NCBI GenBank assembly: GCA_950295325.1
Contig: OX485805.1
Coordinates: 31,731,501 to 31,795,500, forward strand
Source: Polytrichum commune
Lineage: Eukaryota > Streptophyta > Polytrichopsida > Polytrichales > Polytrichaceae
Direction: 5' to 3'
DNA: 64,000 nt
The stretch's first letter is position 1. Each line of letters begins with the position of its first letter. The position numbers and the translations under genes are program-made. This document shows, piece by piece, positions 1 through 19,914 of the stretch. Under the pieces are notes generated by a model. That model worked only from the letters and a program-made list of their open reading frames with translations, did no database searches and was not told where the DNA came from.

Positions 1-2499
1 TGGGGCCCACCATATAAATGCATTTATTAGCTCTATAATATGACATTTGGGGGGGTCTAGGAGTGTCGTATTAACATTGTCATAGTCGTAGTATAGAGGT
101 AGATTTGAACTAGGAAGTTTGGTTTACGAAATTTGTGTCATAATATCGAGGTTGTCGTATTATCGAGTGTCGTATTAAAGAGGTAGGACTATACTATGCA
201 AAACCTAAATATGTCGTCAAGTTTGTGAAGGGTCCGCCTCACCTGTGCCCATGCCACCAACCAAATCCAAAGAGAGGGTTAGTAACGTACATGAGGTGAA
301 TAGCAACGGAAACCCAATTGTTATCTATGTCACACAATTTTGTACAACATGAAAATACATTTTGCATCATTGAATACACATATTGTCATAGAGTATTCTA
401 CATGCTCCTTAGCCATTTGAACCTTGTGCAGTCGAAAAAGAGAGGTAAATTACACACCCTCTCCACAAGACTAAGTTTGCACAACTTGCACTAATCCTGT
501 AAGTTACTAAGGGTAAACTGCCATATGCGGTTTAACCTGCGAAAGGAGGCTCTCTTGGCCTCTTACTCTTAATATAGGATTAGGTAAATGTTTGTGTCCA
601 TTGATGTGAAACCCACGATCTATGGTTGATATTCGTTAGGTAACACTGGCTTAACCCTAAAAGGTTCTTACCCTGGGGTTAGATAAAGTTACCAAGCAGG
701 TTCATTTGTGGGCAAGGAATAATCAAAGTAGAGAGAGAGCGAGAGAGAGAGAGATCATAGCCACGAGCTCATATGTGAACCCAAAGCGGGTTTTCAAGGC
801 TTGTGAACAAACACCTACCCATTCCTTGCGTATTAGTTTAAGGACATACGTAGCACATCCCCCACCTTTGCATTATCCTCGACAAACACAAATGGAAACA
901 ATGATTGACACCTTTGTATGTACTCCAATATCATCTATTAGTGTGGAGCTTATCATTTGGAGTTATATATAGCTATAAATTTACAAAGACATTATCAATT
1001 TTACCTAGATAGCATAATGGCTACACTAAATTTGTGGGTGAAAAAATTATTGCGGAAATGATTAAATGTGGGCCGGGTCACTCTAACTGTCAATTAAGGG
1101 TGGAAATCTTTTGGGTTCGAGACCCCATGTTTGTCCATAAGTCTTCATGGATACTTCCAACCAACACCTTACCTTAACAAAAGTTTCATTGACAAAATGC
1201 ATCCATGTAAATCAACTACCACAATACCTTTACCACTTTGGAACTAATTAAACTATTTTGAGATTAGTTTTGAAAATTGTAAAATTAAAAAATCTCTAAA
1301 ATTAATATAGGAAAAAGAGTTTTCATTTAAATTCGGGATTGCCGAACCTAAAAATATAAAATCCAATATTTATTCTCCTATAAATACCCAAAGTGGTAGA
1401 GGTACTATGGTGTTGTCCAACAAAGTCTCATTCCGAGAGATGGTATAAGCCCCCCCCCCCCCAAGAAAGAAGAAGAAGAAGAAGAAGAATATAAAATAAC
1501 TCATTCGACAACTTCGCATGTACATATCATTATTGAAAATGTCCTTCTTAGATGCTATTGATCCACATATAGACATATTATGGACTACATGAAGATTATG
1601 ATATCATGGTAGTGAGCATGCATGCGATGAGGAGAGAGTCCAACATTACAAAGAAAATTTGGTGTTTTTATAGTGGAACATGTTTGATCGGTTTATTATT
1701 TTGCATATTGCATTGTCTAATGTGATAGACACTAAAAACATGTTGTACCACCAAGTTGATTGTTAAATGTGGATGTTTACGATTGGCATGATCTAAATTA
1801 TTTGAAATGAAGAGCACATTGCAATCTAATCATTTTTATGAATTACATAGGATGCAAAACTTTTAAATTATATATTAAAAACATCCACATTTTAGTAGAG
1901 TGAAATTATATATGATAAATATGCACATGTATTTATGCTAAGCTTTTCAATTTGATGTGATAAATGCTTCCACTACATGTACAAAATAAAAACCATAAAC
2001 CAAAAAGACAAAAGCACAATAACTTAGCCACAAACAAAGAAAAAAACTCAAGGGAGCCCATGAGCATTTCAAGAGCCTCCAATTTGTGAAACCTAGAATC
2101 CAAATACAAACCCTAACAAGAATGGACAATGTAGTCATTGAGGACTATTACCATATGACAACAATGAATGAAAACATGGATTGGATGAAACTAACATCTA
2201 TTGTCAAAATTGTCTCTAAACCTTAGGGCCCCCTTTGTAAATTTATGTTTACTTCAAAATTCTTAATAGTCTTTATGAATGTACACACTAGAGAAAAACA
2301 ATACCTCTCCCTTATGTATACTATGTATGCTAATACCTCATATTGCCCCTTCTTACACTCACATTAGTTTGTACATTGTTTGAAGAGTCCACCCCCTGGG
2401 GTGAGTTCACACAATGGGTTGGATGAATTGGTTCCCAAGCTATAGAACAAAGTTTTAGGCTATAGCTTTTTTACTTCATGATTTTTGAATTTCAAATGA
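1..2499. other. Gene-free stretch
   Basis: No supported gene. Visible: a cluster of TGTCGTATTA motifs at 66-185, a (GA)n run at 731-754, a tRNA-like B-box phrase GGTTCGAGACC at about 1117, a 13-C run at 1450-1462 followed by (GAA)n, then AT-rich sequence. Confidence 0.5.
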
Positions 2500-3110
2500 A
2501 AGGGGGGGACTATGATTAGATGAAAACGCTTGAAAAGTGGTTGAAGTGGCCAATAAACACAAGATAGAAGTTACAATTGCCTTTGTTGGGCAAAGATAGG
2601 AGGCTATTGTTTGAGAGAGAAGCAAGACCATTATTGGTGAGGATAGTTAAGCAATAAGCAAGAGTAGTGAGAGACTTCATGCAATAGGCAGAGTAGGCAT
2701 TCGAGAGATGCAAGGTCATCATCAACGAGGATAGTCATAGTAAGAGACAATATGAGTGAAGGTTGTGAGAAGTAGGAAGATTTTGAACTTACACAGGCTA
2801 TAGCCAAAGTGAGAACAAAATGTGAGCGAGGCTGATGGAAGAAATGGATTAGTTGAGTGCGATGCTAGGAAATAATATAATGTTAATTCTACAAAGAGAA
2901 AGGGAGGTAATAGTCTTAAGTTCATGAGAGAGGAAGCCAGAGAGCTTAGTTAGGAAGTTAGGTTGTGAAAGAGGAAAAAATCACAACCATGAGAGAGTGC
3001 CAATAGCATGTGAGAGGTGAGGTAACAAAGAAAGATACAAGAAGAGCCAATAGCCTATGAGAGGTGAGGTCATTAGAAGGCAATTAGCATGAGAGTGAGT
3101 GGATAGTTAT
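2500..3110. repeat. Purine-rich zone of short, diverged repeats
   Basis: Repeated phrases punctuated by GAGAG: 'gagagagaagcaagaccatt' / 'gagagatgcaaggtcatc' with 'gaggatagt', and 'gccaatagcatgtgagaggt' / 'gccaatagcctatgagaggt' (about 57 bp apart). No gene; open frames on the other strand are pyrimidine-biased artefacts. Confidence 0.55.
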
Positions 3111-3374
3111 GAGGACTAGCGGAAATGAAAGATGTGCAACCCTCGTGATGAGATACGATGAGTCACAATGTAGAAAGGAAAGAAAAGACATTAGAAAGGT
3201 TAGGGTTAATAATAGCCAAGGATGCAAGTCTACAGTCCCGAAGCCTAGGATCCAAATTATGAATTTGATGGATTATTATACTTGTTTCATTGACGTGATA
3301 AAGAGTAGGCTATTTGAGAATTGTGTTATTTAAGAATATAGCCTATATATATATATTTTACTTTGATATGTGCA

Positions 3375-3880
3375 GAGATTGCAGTCCCCCCCCCCCCCAT
3401 TATGTTAGCTATTGAACCTAGAATGGTTAACAACATTTGAGCACGTAATCCAATCTTTTTCAAACACATGTCTTTATGGTGTTGTGTCTTAGATCTACAC
3501 TGGGTCCACACCTTAATACACACCACTCAAACATAGATGTTCATTTAACCAAGTAGCCGGATTATAGTAGAAGTGCCTAATTTAGTTATTTACCTTAATC
3601 ATACACCTATATTTGAGTGATCTCCAATTTGGTTTGGTTCCAAGAAAGGATACCATAAAGACACGTGTTTTAAAAGAGATTGAATTGATCAAATTATGAT
3701 AACCATTCTAAACTAAATAGCAAACATAATTGGAGGGACCTATACGACCATTCAATGAGCACGACAAACTTCACTTTGATAATGAATAAGTTATTCATAT
3801 GAGCTCCAAAGATTATGAGGAAAGTGGTTACGTCCTCAATTTGGATTCACTAACCATCACATACCAACTCCGGCAGTTGG
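3375..3880. repeat. Two F4 repeats in inverted (tail-to-tail) orientation
   Basis: Arm 1 (about 3375-3575): 'tatgttagctattgaaccta'..'atgtctttatggtgt'..'accactcaaacatagatgtt'. Arm 2 (about 3585-3880), read on the minus strand: 'accaaattggagatcactca', 'ctcattgaatggtcgtatag', 'ggagctcatatgaat'. The pair can fold into a long hairpin. Arm 1 carries a 13-C run at 3386-3398. Confidence 0.7.
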
Positions 3881-3959
3881 GAAAAATGTAACCACTTCAG
3901 GCCCATCTACATTATATACCCTGCTGACAGAAAATGTGTCTAATGTGGTCATGCAATCT

Positions 3960-5390
3960 GATGTGACATGATGTTTTTGGGAATGACAAATGTTTGTGGT
4001 CCATCAATCTAACGTGGAATTATGATGTTTGTGGTCCTTTCAATCTCAGACTTGGAATGAGTTTTTGTAACTCATTAAGTATCTTGCTTTCTTTCCAATC
4101 GCATCATGGAATTGACAACTTTTGTGGTCCATCAATCTGATGTGGTATTACGATGTTTGTGGTCCTTTCAATCTCGGAGTTGGAATGAGTTTTTGTAACT
4201 CATTAAGTATCTTGCTTTCTTTTCAATCTCAGACTTGGAATTGACAACGGTAGGGGTCCATCAATCTGACATGAAATTACGATGTTTGTGGTCCTTTCAA
4301 TCTCAGCCTTGGAATGAGTTACAAAAACTCATTAAGTATCTTGCTTTCTTTCCAATCTCAGGCATGGAATTGACAACGTTTGTGGTCCTTTCAATCTCAG
4401 ATTTGGAATGAGTTTCTGTAACTCATTAAGTATCTTGCTTTCTTTTCAATCTCAGACATGGAATTGACAACTTGTGTGGTCCATCAATCTGACGTGGAGT
4501 TATGCTGTTTGCTGTCCTTTCAATCTTGGACTTGGAACGAGTTTCTGTAATTGATTACGTATCTTGATTTCTTTTCAATCTTGAACATGGAATTGACAAC
4601 TTTTGTGGTCCATCGATCTGATGTGGAATTACGCTGTTTGTGGTCCTTTCAATCTCGGACTTGCAATGAGTTTCTGTTAACTCATCAAGAATCTTGCTTT
4701 CTTTTCAATCTCGGACATGGAATTGACAACTTGTGTGGTCCATCAATCTGACGTGGAATTATGGTGTTTGTGGTCTTTTCAATCTTGGACTTGAAATGAG
4801 TTTCTGTAACTCATTAAGTATCTTGCCTTCTTTTCAATCTCAGACATGAAATCGACAACTTTTGTGGTCCATCGATCTGACGTGAAATTGCGCAGTTTGC
4901 GGTCCTTTCAATCTCGGATTTGGAACGAGTTTCTGTAACTCATCAAGAATCTTGCTTTCTTTTCAATCTCAGACATGGAATTGACAACTTGTGTGGTCCT
5001 TCAATTTGATGTGGAATTATGCTGTTTGTGGTCCTTCCAATCTTGGACTTGGAATGAGCTTCTGTAACTCATTAAGTATCTTGCTTTCTTTTCAATCTCA
5101 GACATGGAATCGACAACTTTTGTGGTCCATCGATCTGATGTGGAATTACGCTGTTTGTGGTCCTTTCAATCTCGGACTTGGAATGAGTTTCTGTAACTCA
5201 TTAAGTATCTTGCTTTCTTTTCAATCTCAGACATGGAATTGACAACGTTTGTGGTCCTTTCAATCTCAGATTTGGAATCGACAACTTTTGTGGACTTGAC
5301 GATGTTTGTGGTCCTTTCAATCTCAGCCTTGGAATGAATCTCTGCTACTTATTAAGTATCTTCTTGCTTTCTTTTCAATCCGGCAGCTTC
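3960..5390. repeat. Tandem array, ~130-bp unit, about 11 copies, with three sub-units each
   Basis: The landmark 'cattaagtatcttgctttct' recurs near 4076, 4205, 4333, 4427, 4557, 4687, 4816, 4945, 5072, 5203 and 5348. Spacing is ~130 bp except one 94-bp unit (4333-4427). Inside each unit the core CAATCT(c/g)(a/g)GAC(a/t/g)TGGAAT appears three times with different tails, so the unit is a higher-order repeat. Apparent reading frames are repeat artefacts. Confidence 0.92.
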
Positions 5391-5721
5391 AGTCAGGAAT
5401 TTGGTACCCCACAACAAAGACTTAAGAAGAATCTTGGTACATGTTCTTAAAAATAGCAGCTGCCAGGTGAATCAAAAACTCTTCATGTCTGTCATTGTAA
5501 GAGATCATGACGTTGTTGATGGTTTGAAACGAGTCACATCTGTTTTTTTGCAATGGAATGTTGAGGAAATTTGTGATTGATCCTTCAAGCTGACGTGAAA
5601 TAAATTTTTGAAGTATATTCTTGCTTTCTTTTCAAACCACTTTGAGTCAGGGGATATGATGTTAAGTTACCTTGTAACAAGTTCTTAGAATGTCTTGGTA
5701 CATGTTTCTTGAAAATAACGG

Positions 5722-5966
5722 CTAGAGATTTGTGGTGCCTACGTAAACTCATCCATTGCAAAGGTGGAAACGTAGTGAATTACATTATATCATGTGAATG
5801 ATTATTTTTTAAGATAATTTGACTCTGGAAACGGAGTTGTTGATCCCAAATTAGTTTAGTGGTGTCGAATTGGAATGAATCAGCCCTCGAGCTTGAGAGC
5901 AGTTTCTTTAGTGGAATCCCTTCATCCATGATGGATGAGTTTACGTAGCCGCCATGAATCCCAAGT
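5722..5966. mobile_element. MITE family F2, copy A
   Basis: Left TGCCTACGTAAACTCATCCA, right reading GGCTACGTAAACTCATCCAT on the other strand. The interior 'atttgactctggaaacggagttgttgatcccaaattagt' is related to the F6 elements. Non-coding. Confidence 0.75.
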
Positions 5967-7994
5967 TGAAAATAACAACCATGTTCATTAAAACCCTTCA
6001 TGTCCGTTTTTTTTACAAGATGACTATGTTGATGATCTGAAATTGGTCACATTGGTGTTTTTTTGGTGTGTTGGTTGCACGATGGATAATGAAGAATGTC
6101 GTATGGCTTTCTATTTATTTTATTTAATTGGGCGGTAGGTTGTAATTTGTTCAAAGAATTTGCAGTTAGGTCACAAGAGGGATGTTAGGATGGGAAATTT
6201 GTTGGTTATGACATAACTTGCATACGTGGTGTTTGATGCGGAGTTGGCAATGATCCACTAAGCCACATTGCCATGTTGGTTTTTATGTCATCTTAAGTTC
6301 TTATAAAGGAGAAAATCACCTTATTATTTCAGTTGCAATCTAACCTCATGGACCCCCTCCCCCTTCATAAATATAAAATAAATAAATTGTATGCATATAT
6401 TGATTCACATCTTTCTTGCAATATCTAATATTTTTCTTGGCTACATTCAAACTGAAACACATGAAAAGATTGAAGTTCAAATTAAGGATTTCTCGCACAA
6501 AATCTATCACCATGTGTATTAACAATTATGGACTACACAACAAGCGAGAGGAGAGTGGATGATGAGTTGCAATAGTAACGAGATATCCACCTACACAAAT
6601 TGTCTATGAGAAATATTCCATATGCCCATGGACGGAAACACAACATTTTGAATAGAATTCCACTGACAAGTTATATTTGGAATTGGTCTAAGGGTTTAGT
6701 GAGCCCTTAGTATCTTATGTATCATCTTAAGTATCATGTCCCAAACCATTGCGACCTTTCATGATTAGTTGTGACCCATCACAAGTAGTTTGTGACCTTT
6801 CATGAACCATCACTATTGCAAAATGTCATAATGCAACCTTAATTAGAAGGGTTGATACCTATTGCCAAAAAGAATCACCATGATAACCAAAAGTTAATAT
6901 AATGAGGCAAAAGAAGAAATTAATTTATTTGGATGAGATTGCAAATTTGGGTCAATAAAAATGGATAAGGTCTGTTAAAATCATGTAGCAAACATGAATG
7001 AAGAACCTCTTTGCCTTCATGCTACAACTCACTGTGAAAGGTGGTTTTTTTTTCTTGAGAACGACCAATCAAACCAATAAGCCAAAATTGAAGTTGGAAT
7101 CAAAGAGTCTTTATCCACAATTTTAATGGGTTGTTTGGTGTTCCAAGGGTTTTTGGGTCAATTGGCGAGGACAACATCATGTGTTTTATTTAGGAGTTTG
7201 GGTATGGAACCCTGAAAGGCCCCTTAAACAACTAGTGTATGCAATATAACAAACACCTCCTATCCTAATTGAGAAAATTGAATGCATTGATTGCAAGGTT
7301 TAGGGTAGCCAACAAAACCATTGGAACCATAAATGTGGAGTTTGAATGCACTATCTTCCTCTAGGAGTTTGATGGGGCATGGGATTTTGTGCATGGTGTG
7401 ATGTGGATTCCAACTTTCATTTGTTGTGGAATCACATGGTCGCAGTGTGCAATTGTGTAACTTGTAGTTTGTGGAATTTAATCAAAGGGGGGGGGGATTA
7501 TTGAGTGATTCTTTGTGGTAGGTTTGGCCATTGTGTTTGGACATCTATTGTGGCATTTGTGAACTCTATGTAGTGGGAGGTGAGGGTTTATGAGGGTTGT
7601 GTGGGTATGCCTTTCATAAGAAGGATGTATGAGCATAGTCTAGGTGGATGTGAATGGGTTTTTTTGTGCCTCTTGATACAAAGCTTCATGCTTCATTTCG
7701 ATCAAACTTCACGTGGTTGTTTTAAACCAATCAACCTCCTTTCTCCTTATACTAGGTTAGTTTCCAACAATAACCAACATGTTCTTCCACTAGCATGGTA
7801 TGTTAAGCCTCGGTCTACCATGATATGGTCTCATTCTTGCTATTCTTTGCTACTTTACTCTCCAACCATACTAGTTGGATATACTAACTTGTATGTCTCA
7901 ATCAACATTTCCTTGTCTAACTCTAACTCTTGGAGCCAACTAGTATGTGAAGGTTCAAGGATGGATTGTATTGTACTCGTCCTAATCTAATCAT
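5967..7994. other. Gene-free stretch
   Basis: AT-rich. Contains a 10-G run at 7487-7496 and a 136-codon plus frame (7580-7990) with no recognisable domain. Nothing else supported. Confidence 0.45.
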
Positions 7995-8940
7995 TACCGT
8001 ACGTTAAGGGCAGCTTCGGCGCTCTCTTGCCGAATAATTATTAAAAGTAAAAAAACAGTGTTCAGCACCTAGAAATAATATATTAATGTTTTCGGCAATT
8101 TTCTCTTTTAATTTTAAAAATTCAGCTTAAATTCATTTTTAATTTTCTATTTAAGCTTATATCTTGTACATCTCTCTTGCATTGAATGACAAGTAAGATG
8201 TGAGTGAAGAGTAGAGAATGCTCTGTGCTTTATGCAAGTAGAGTGGAGTTGTGTTCAACAATGTATATGGGATATGTAAACTTTGAGGTGAAGCACCGAG
8301 TTAGACTTCATTTTTATAACTCGCATAACATTTGCATAGAGTCTTCAAATGACATAAAATTTGTTGGAGGTGAAAGATTACTTGATTTGTAAACTTTTCT
8401 TAGACCAACAAAATTCCAAAAAAGTTGATCTTCTATGCACAAATGAGCTCCGAAAAACTGTTATGAACGCATTTTAATTTTTTGATCTTTACACGGCTGC
8501 AATGTTTTGTCCATATCTTTTGCATAAAGACTTATTTTGACACAAAACTTATTGGAGGTGGAAGAAGGATTGATTTCTCAACTTTTGTTAGTTGGACAAA
8601 ATTCTATAAAACTTCATCTTCTATGCTCAATTGGACTCCAAAAATTTGTGTACAACACATTTGAAAAGCCTCACCTAGAGTCTTGCTACTTCTTAACCCA
8701 TATTCTTTGTGGACTAATGTAAGTGAGCTTGATTACAAAAGGAGCACCTTCTCTCTTTCAAAATTCACATATGCTTCCACTGTAAGTAAAACTCTAGTGA
8801 GAAGTAAAAATTTCTTACTTTTCGGCAATTTTGAAAAATAATTAATTTTATATTCGGCAAAAAATGCCAATAATATTCCAAATTTTTCGGCGTCTATTTT
8901 TAGAATTATTTTGTGCCGAAGCTGCCCTTAACGTACGGTA
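7995..8940. mobile_element. 946-bp non-autonomous DNA transposon with perfect 26-bp TIRs
   Basis: Left TACCGTACGTTAAGGGCAGC continuing TTCGGC; the right end reads the same on the other strand. Possible TA target duplication if the TIR starts at CCGTACG. The interior holds two diverged ~185-bp direct repeats: 'tttgcatagagtcttcaaat'..'ttgttggaggtg'..'gatcttctatgcncaa' at about 8325-8475 and again at about 8515-8660. Short CGGCAA/GCCGAA motifs cluster near both ends. No transposase. Confidence 0.85.
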
Positions 8941-11179
8941 TACTAAGTTCATGCCCTTCAAACCATGTTTGCTAATCTAGATTTAGTCTTAAACTTCCTT
9001 ACTTTGCAACCAAACTCCTACTATCTCATTCTAACTCCATGCAGCACCACCTAATCTCTCTAATATGCACCTCAACCACCCAATTCCATGTGAGAGGTCT
9101 ACTAGTTCTTAGAGATAACAACACTTGAAGAAAACAACTAACAAGACGATTCATGTGATTGACCTCAAATTTTGCTCTATAGCCTCTTTATTCCAATACT
9201 CATGAGGAACTAACAAAGAGGGGAGTTCAACAATTCATTTATCCTTGGCTCTTGAGGGAAATGATTGAACTATTATAACTAACCACTAATTTTCAAAATT
9301 ATGCTCTCCTCTTTATGTAGCCAAAACCTAAACTTGGTATCAACTAGAAGGTTTTATAGCAAACCAACAATTACTTTAATAGATCCAATATTAATATCAA
9401 TTTACTAAGTGTAAATTGAACCTATCAACCATATTGGTTGAACTAGTACTGGTTCACCAAGTATTCATTGAACTTAATAGCCATATAGGGTCACCTATTA
9501 ATGGATCAACTATATCAATTGACATTTAAGTATATTTGGACAAACTGCTTGTCCAAAAATAATAAGGGATGTGCACTAGCGGGGACAAAAACTTCAAGTG
9601 ACAACAACAAAAGCAACAATACAACAACCACTATTTCAATCGTTTGTATTCCATGTTTGCCAACCATCATATTTCCGTGGTGTTGCTATCTAGTGTGCAT
9701 CATATTGGCAGTTGGAATTGTCAAAATTCATGCATGAAATCTAAATATACTTAAATCTTGGTTCAATGATCACATTGGTTGAAAACTTATATAACTACTA
9801 GTGTCTATCGATGCGTTGTCAAAATAAGACATTTGCTTTAGCACCTAATATACTTGTAATAATGGGCAGTGATAGTGTTGAAGGTTGCATGCAAAATTTT
9901 GAGGAAGAATCTAGTCCAATACATTGAACCCTTCCATGCTTGCCATGAATCCTCTTGTGCAATTTGTCGTTGTGCTTTATCTTCCGTAATCAAGAGGGGG
10001 ATATTTTTGAATGGTTTAATGCTTGATGGTGTCATGTTGCAGTGTGATAAACCATATGCAAGGAGGTTGCAAGTAAAGAAGAGGTTGCCTAGCCTCGGTA
10101 TTAGTGGAGGTCCTAGTTCACTTTTGCCAAGTATTGGGTGGGGCGGGCACAAAAATTGACCACCATGTCCGCTTTCATAATAAGTTGATCATCAAAGGTT
10201 TCATGCTCTCCTAGTTTGAATTCAAGTGCTTCATGACTAATTTTTTTTTTAATATTTCAAGCACATTATGGTCCTTAGTGATACAACAATTAGTCCAATA
10301 TCTTGTGATGAATTGAAAACCCAAAAGCCATAGGTAATCAATGCCTCTTCAAGTTGACTCTTGAGACTCCAATTCTTGGACAAGCCCATCCATTGTTGTA
10401 TTTACATAACAAATCCTCTCTCATCCATCCACTTTTTGCATTTGTGGATGCGGATACAATGCATTCTCCCACGTAATGTAATTTCCATATCTGCATTTGG
10501 GAAAGAAACTACAATGTCTTGCAAAAATACATGATAAGGAAGTCATCAATTAAAACATCCTAGGTTATTTGAGGTAAATGACTCACTTTTAGGTCGCAAT
10601 GAATCCAAGGAAAATGAGTTGCATTGATCAAAATTTCAAGATGAATCAAGGACATGAATTGCTTGTCTCGTTATGTATGTGGCAAGTTTGCGATGGCTGC
10701 AAACAGGCTAATTTTGTTGGAAATTGTGTATGACCATATCCACTTTCTGCAAATGTTTGCGGATACAATGATGGATGGGAGCCCTCACCTGTATTATAAT
10801 GGGTCACATAATTACATCCCCAACACTTGCACCAGTTTGTGGACACTGGAACAACCTTGGACTGTGGTTGCATGTCATATTTTACAAGTGGTATGGTAAG
10901 TAAAAGGCATGTTATGGGCAATCTTTGAGAAGAACTTACCTGAAACATAAACCAGTTGGAGCACATCTTGCAGCTGCCTCACAATACATTTTTAGGTAGC
11001 CATAACAACTTGAAGCAAAATGATGATGATGAACTGCAGGTTAATGTCATGAAGAGAAGAGCATGCATACTTCAAAGAACCGATCTTTTCGTTCTTCTTA
11101 AATACAAAAACAAACATGCTGCCTAAAAAGATGTGTTTGTTAGTTGAACTCCAAATACTCATGTTTCTTCCTTGCAAGA
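8941..11179. other. Gene-free stretch between the 946-bp element and BSK
   Basis: No gene supported. Near 10440-10480 and 10745-10775 the phrase 'gcggatacaatg' recurs in similar contexts, and 10640-10970 is open on both strands, which suggests an old repeat remnant rather than a gene. Confidence 0.4.
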
Positions 11180-11749
11180 CTAAAACACTGGAGCAAAAGT
11201 CACATCACATATACAAAGAGTTGACAGAAGCCCATTACAAGAAGAGCAGCTTGACATGGTAAGGTACCACAAGCTCCTCAAATGCCTAATATCTTCCTAC
11301 TTACAAGACTACTACTACTACAAACCTGTCACTTGCCTGGAGTTTAGGGACTTCACCACTTACACGACAGCATCTCTAAGTAACCTTGGGAATCTCAATT
11401 TCTCTAAGTTAACAACACTCTTGGCACATGCATGGAGTTTTAGCTGTCATTATTTCAGTACATAACATACTGCTAAACCCTCCACTCTTCCATAGATGAG
11501 CTTACATGTCCACTTGTAGCAACTCTCAGCCCAGCCCACAAATACAAGGCCTAAGAAATCCAGAAAAGCATCAATTATGCACATAAAAGGCACCACACCA
11601 TCTTCTCGCAACTATGTGTTCCTGACGACTCAACAAGTGAGCAAGTTGGGCAAGGCAAAGTTAAGAAGCAAATGGAAAAAGAAAGAAAGAAAGAAAGAAT
11701 GAAAAAACGAAACAAAAAAACAAAAAAAAAGCCTGATCTACTAACTATT
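11180..11749 (-). other. Probable 3' UTR of BSK
   Basis: Sequence directly after the BSK stop codon (11750-11752) on the minus strand. It includes a T-rich tract, seen on the plus strand as AAAGAAAG/CAAAAAAAC repeats at about 11670-11730. It is unlike the AT-rich repeat-laden DNA further out and has no TIR element. The polyadenylation site cannot be placed. Confidence 0.35.
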
Positions 11750-19189
<7,440 letters not shown>

Positions 19190-19910
19190 CCCTCTGCACC
19201 CCAGCCAGCCCACCCCTCCTCTTCGCCCCAGCCTTCCCTTTTCTTTCCCCCCTCCCTCCTCCTTAATCTGCCATATCCCCCAACCACCAACAATCCCCCA
19301 CCCCTCCTCCCAATCCCAATCCCAATCCCACTCCCACTCCCACTCACTCCTCTCACTCACTCACTCACTCACTCACTCACTCACTCACTTAATACAAATT
19401 GCTGCCACCCCGACTCACCCTCCACTCTCCTTGGTTCTTTTCCCCGAACTTCAAAATCCTGCCTCTCACAAACTCCGACTTCACAGCAGTCAGGGGCTAA
19501 CCCGGGCACCGACACACCTCCAACACAACGTCGCCTCCCAAATTGGCTACGGAGCCCTCCCAAAGCCCCCTTGCTCGCAATCCGAGCTGGAGAAGTAGCA
19601 ACAGAAGGCACAGGTTGCAGAGGTAGGAGAAGGAGAGGAAGGAGAGGAGGAAGAAGACGAAATGCTGAGCTCAGCTGGTGTGGAATGCAGCTGTGCTGGC
19701 TGTGGGGGAGCACGGGACACAGGTGAGGGCTGGCAGAGATGCGATTTCGATGATTTGTGAGGGAAGTGTGTGAGTGCGCGTGTGCGTGCGATTGAGGAGC
19801 CCGGGGGGGACCGCGAGAGTAACTTAGTTGTTTGGGAGGCTCAAAGACGCGAGAGATCGCGAACGAGAAGAGAGAGACCAAGGGGAGGAGGAGTCCTCAC
19901 TCCTGAAGCT
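19190..19910 (-). promoter_or_regulatory. Probable 5' leader / core promoter side of the BSK gene, simple-repeat rich
   Basis: GC-rich, strand-asymmetric sequence directly upstream of the BSK ATG (19189). Read on the plus strand it is pyrimidine-rich: a (CACT)n run at 19354-19389 and CCCAATC/CCCACTC hexamers at about 19310-19350. On the transcribed strand these become (AGTG)n and TGGGAT/TGGGAG repeats. The BSK frame stays open through this stretch as a Trp/Glu/Asp-rich reading, but I found no in-frame ATG there; only GTG codons open it. The MGC start at 19189 is therefore the right one. No TATA box or transcription start can be fixed by eye, and an additional leader intron is possible. Confidence 0.5.
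19354..19389. repeat. (CACT)n microsatellite in the BSK leader
   Basis: About nine tandem tetramers, (AGTG)n in the BSK-sense strand, 165-200 bp upstream of the start codon. Confidence 0.9.
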
Positions 19911-19914
19911 GCGT

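Noticed and set aside
4991-5242. 83-codon frame MWSFNLMWNYAVCGPS.. within the array
   Set aside because: A direct translation of the ~130-bp tandem repeat; the protein repeats only because the DNA does.
3960-5390. CRISPR-like repeat array
   Set aside because: Units are contiguous and about 130 bp with no unique spacers, and the context is plant nuclear DNA. It is a satellite-type tandem array.
7580-7990. 136-codon plus-strand reading frame
   Set aside because: No domain, signal or splice context; composition like the surrounding AT-rich DNA. Treated as chance.
10646-10966. Open frames on both strands (106 and 81 codons)
   Set aside because: Both strands open over the same stretch, no family recognised, and short phrases recur nearby; likely an old repeat.
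19190-19360. In-frame N-terminal extension of BSK rich in Trp/Glu/Asp
   Set aside because: Opens with GTG, no ATG in frame, and is produced by TGGGAG/TGGGAT simple repeats; the MGC start at 19189 fits the family.
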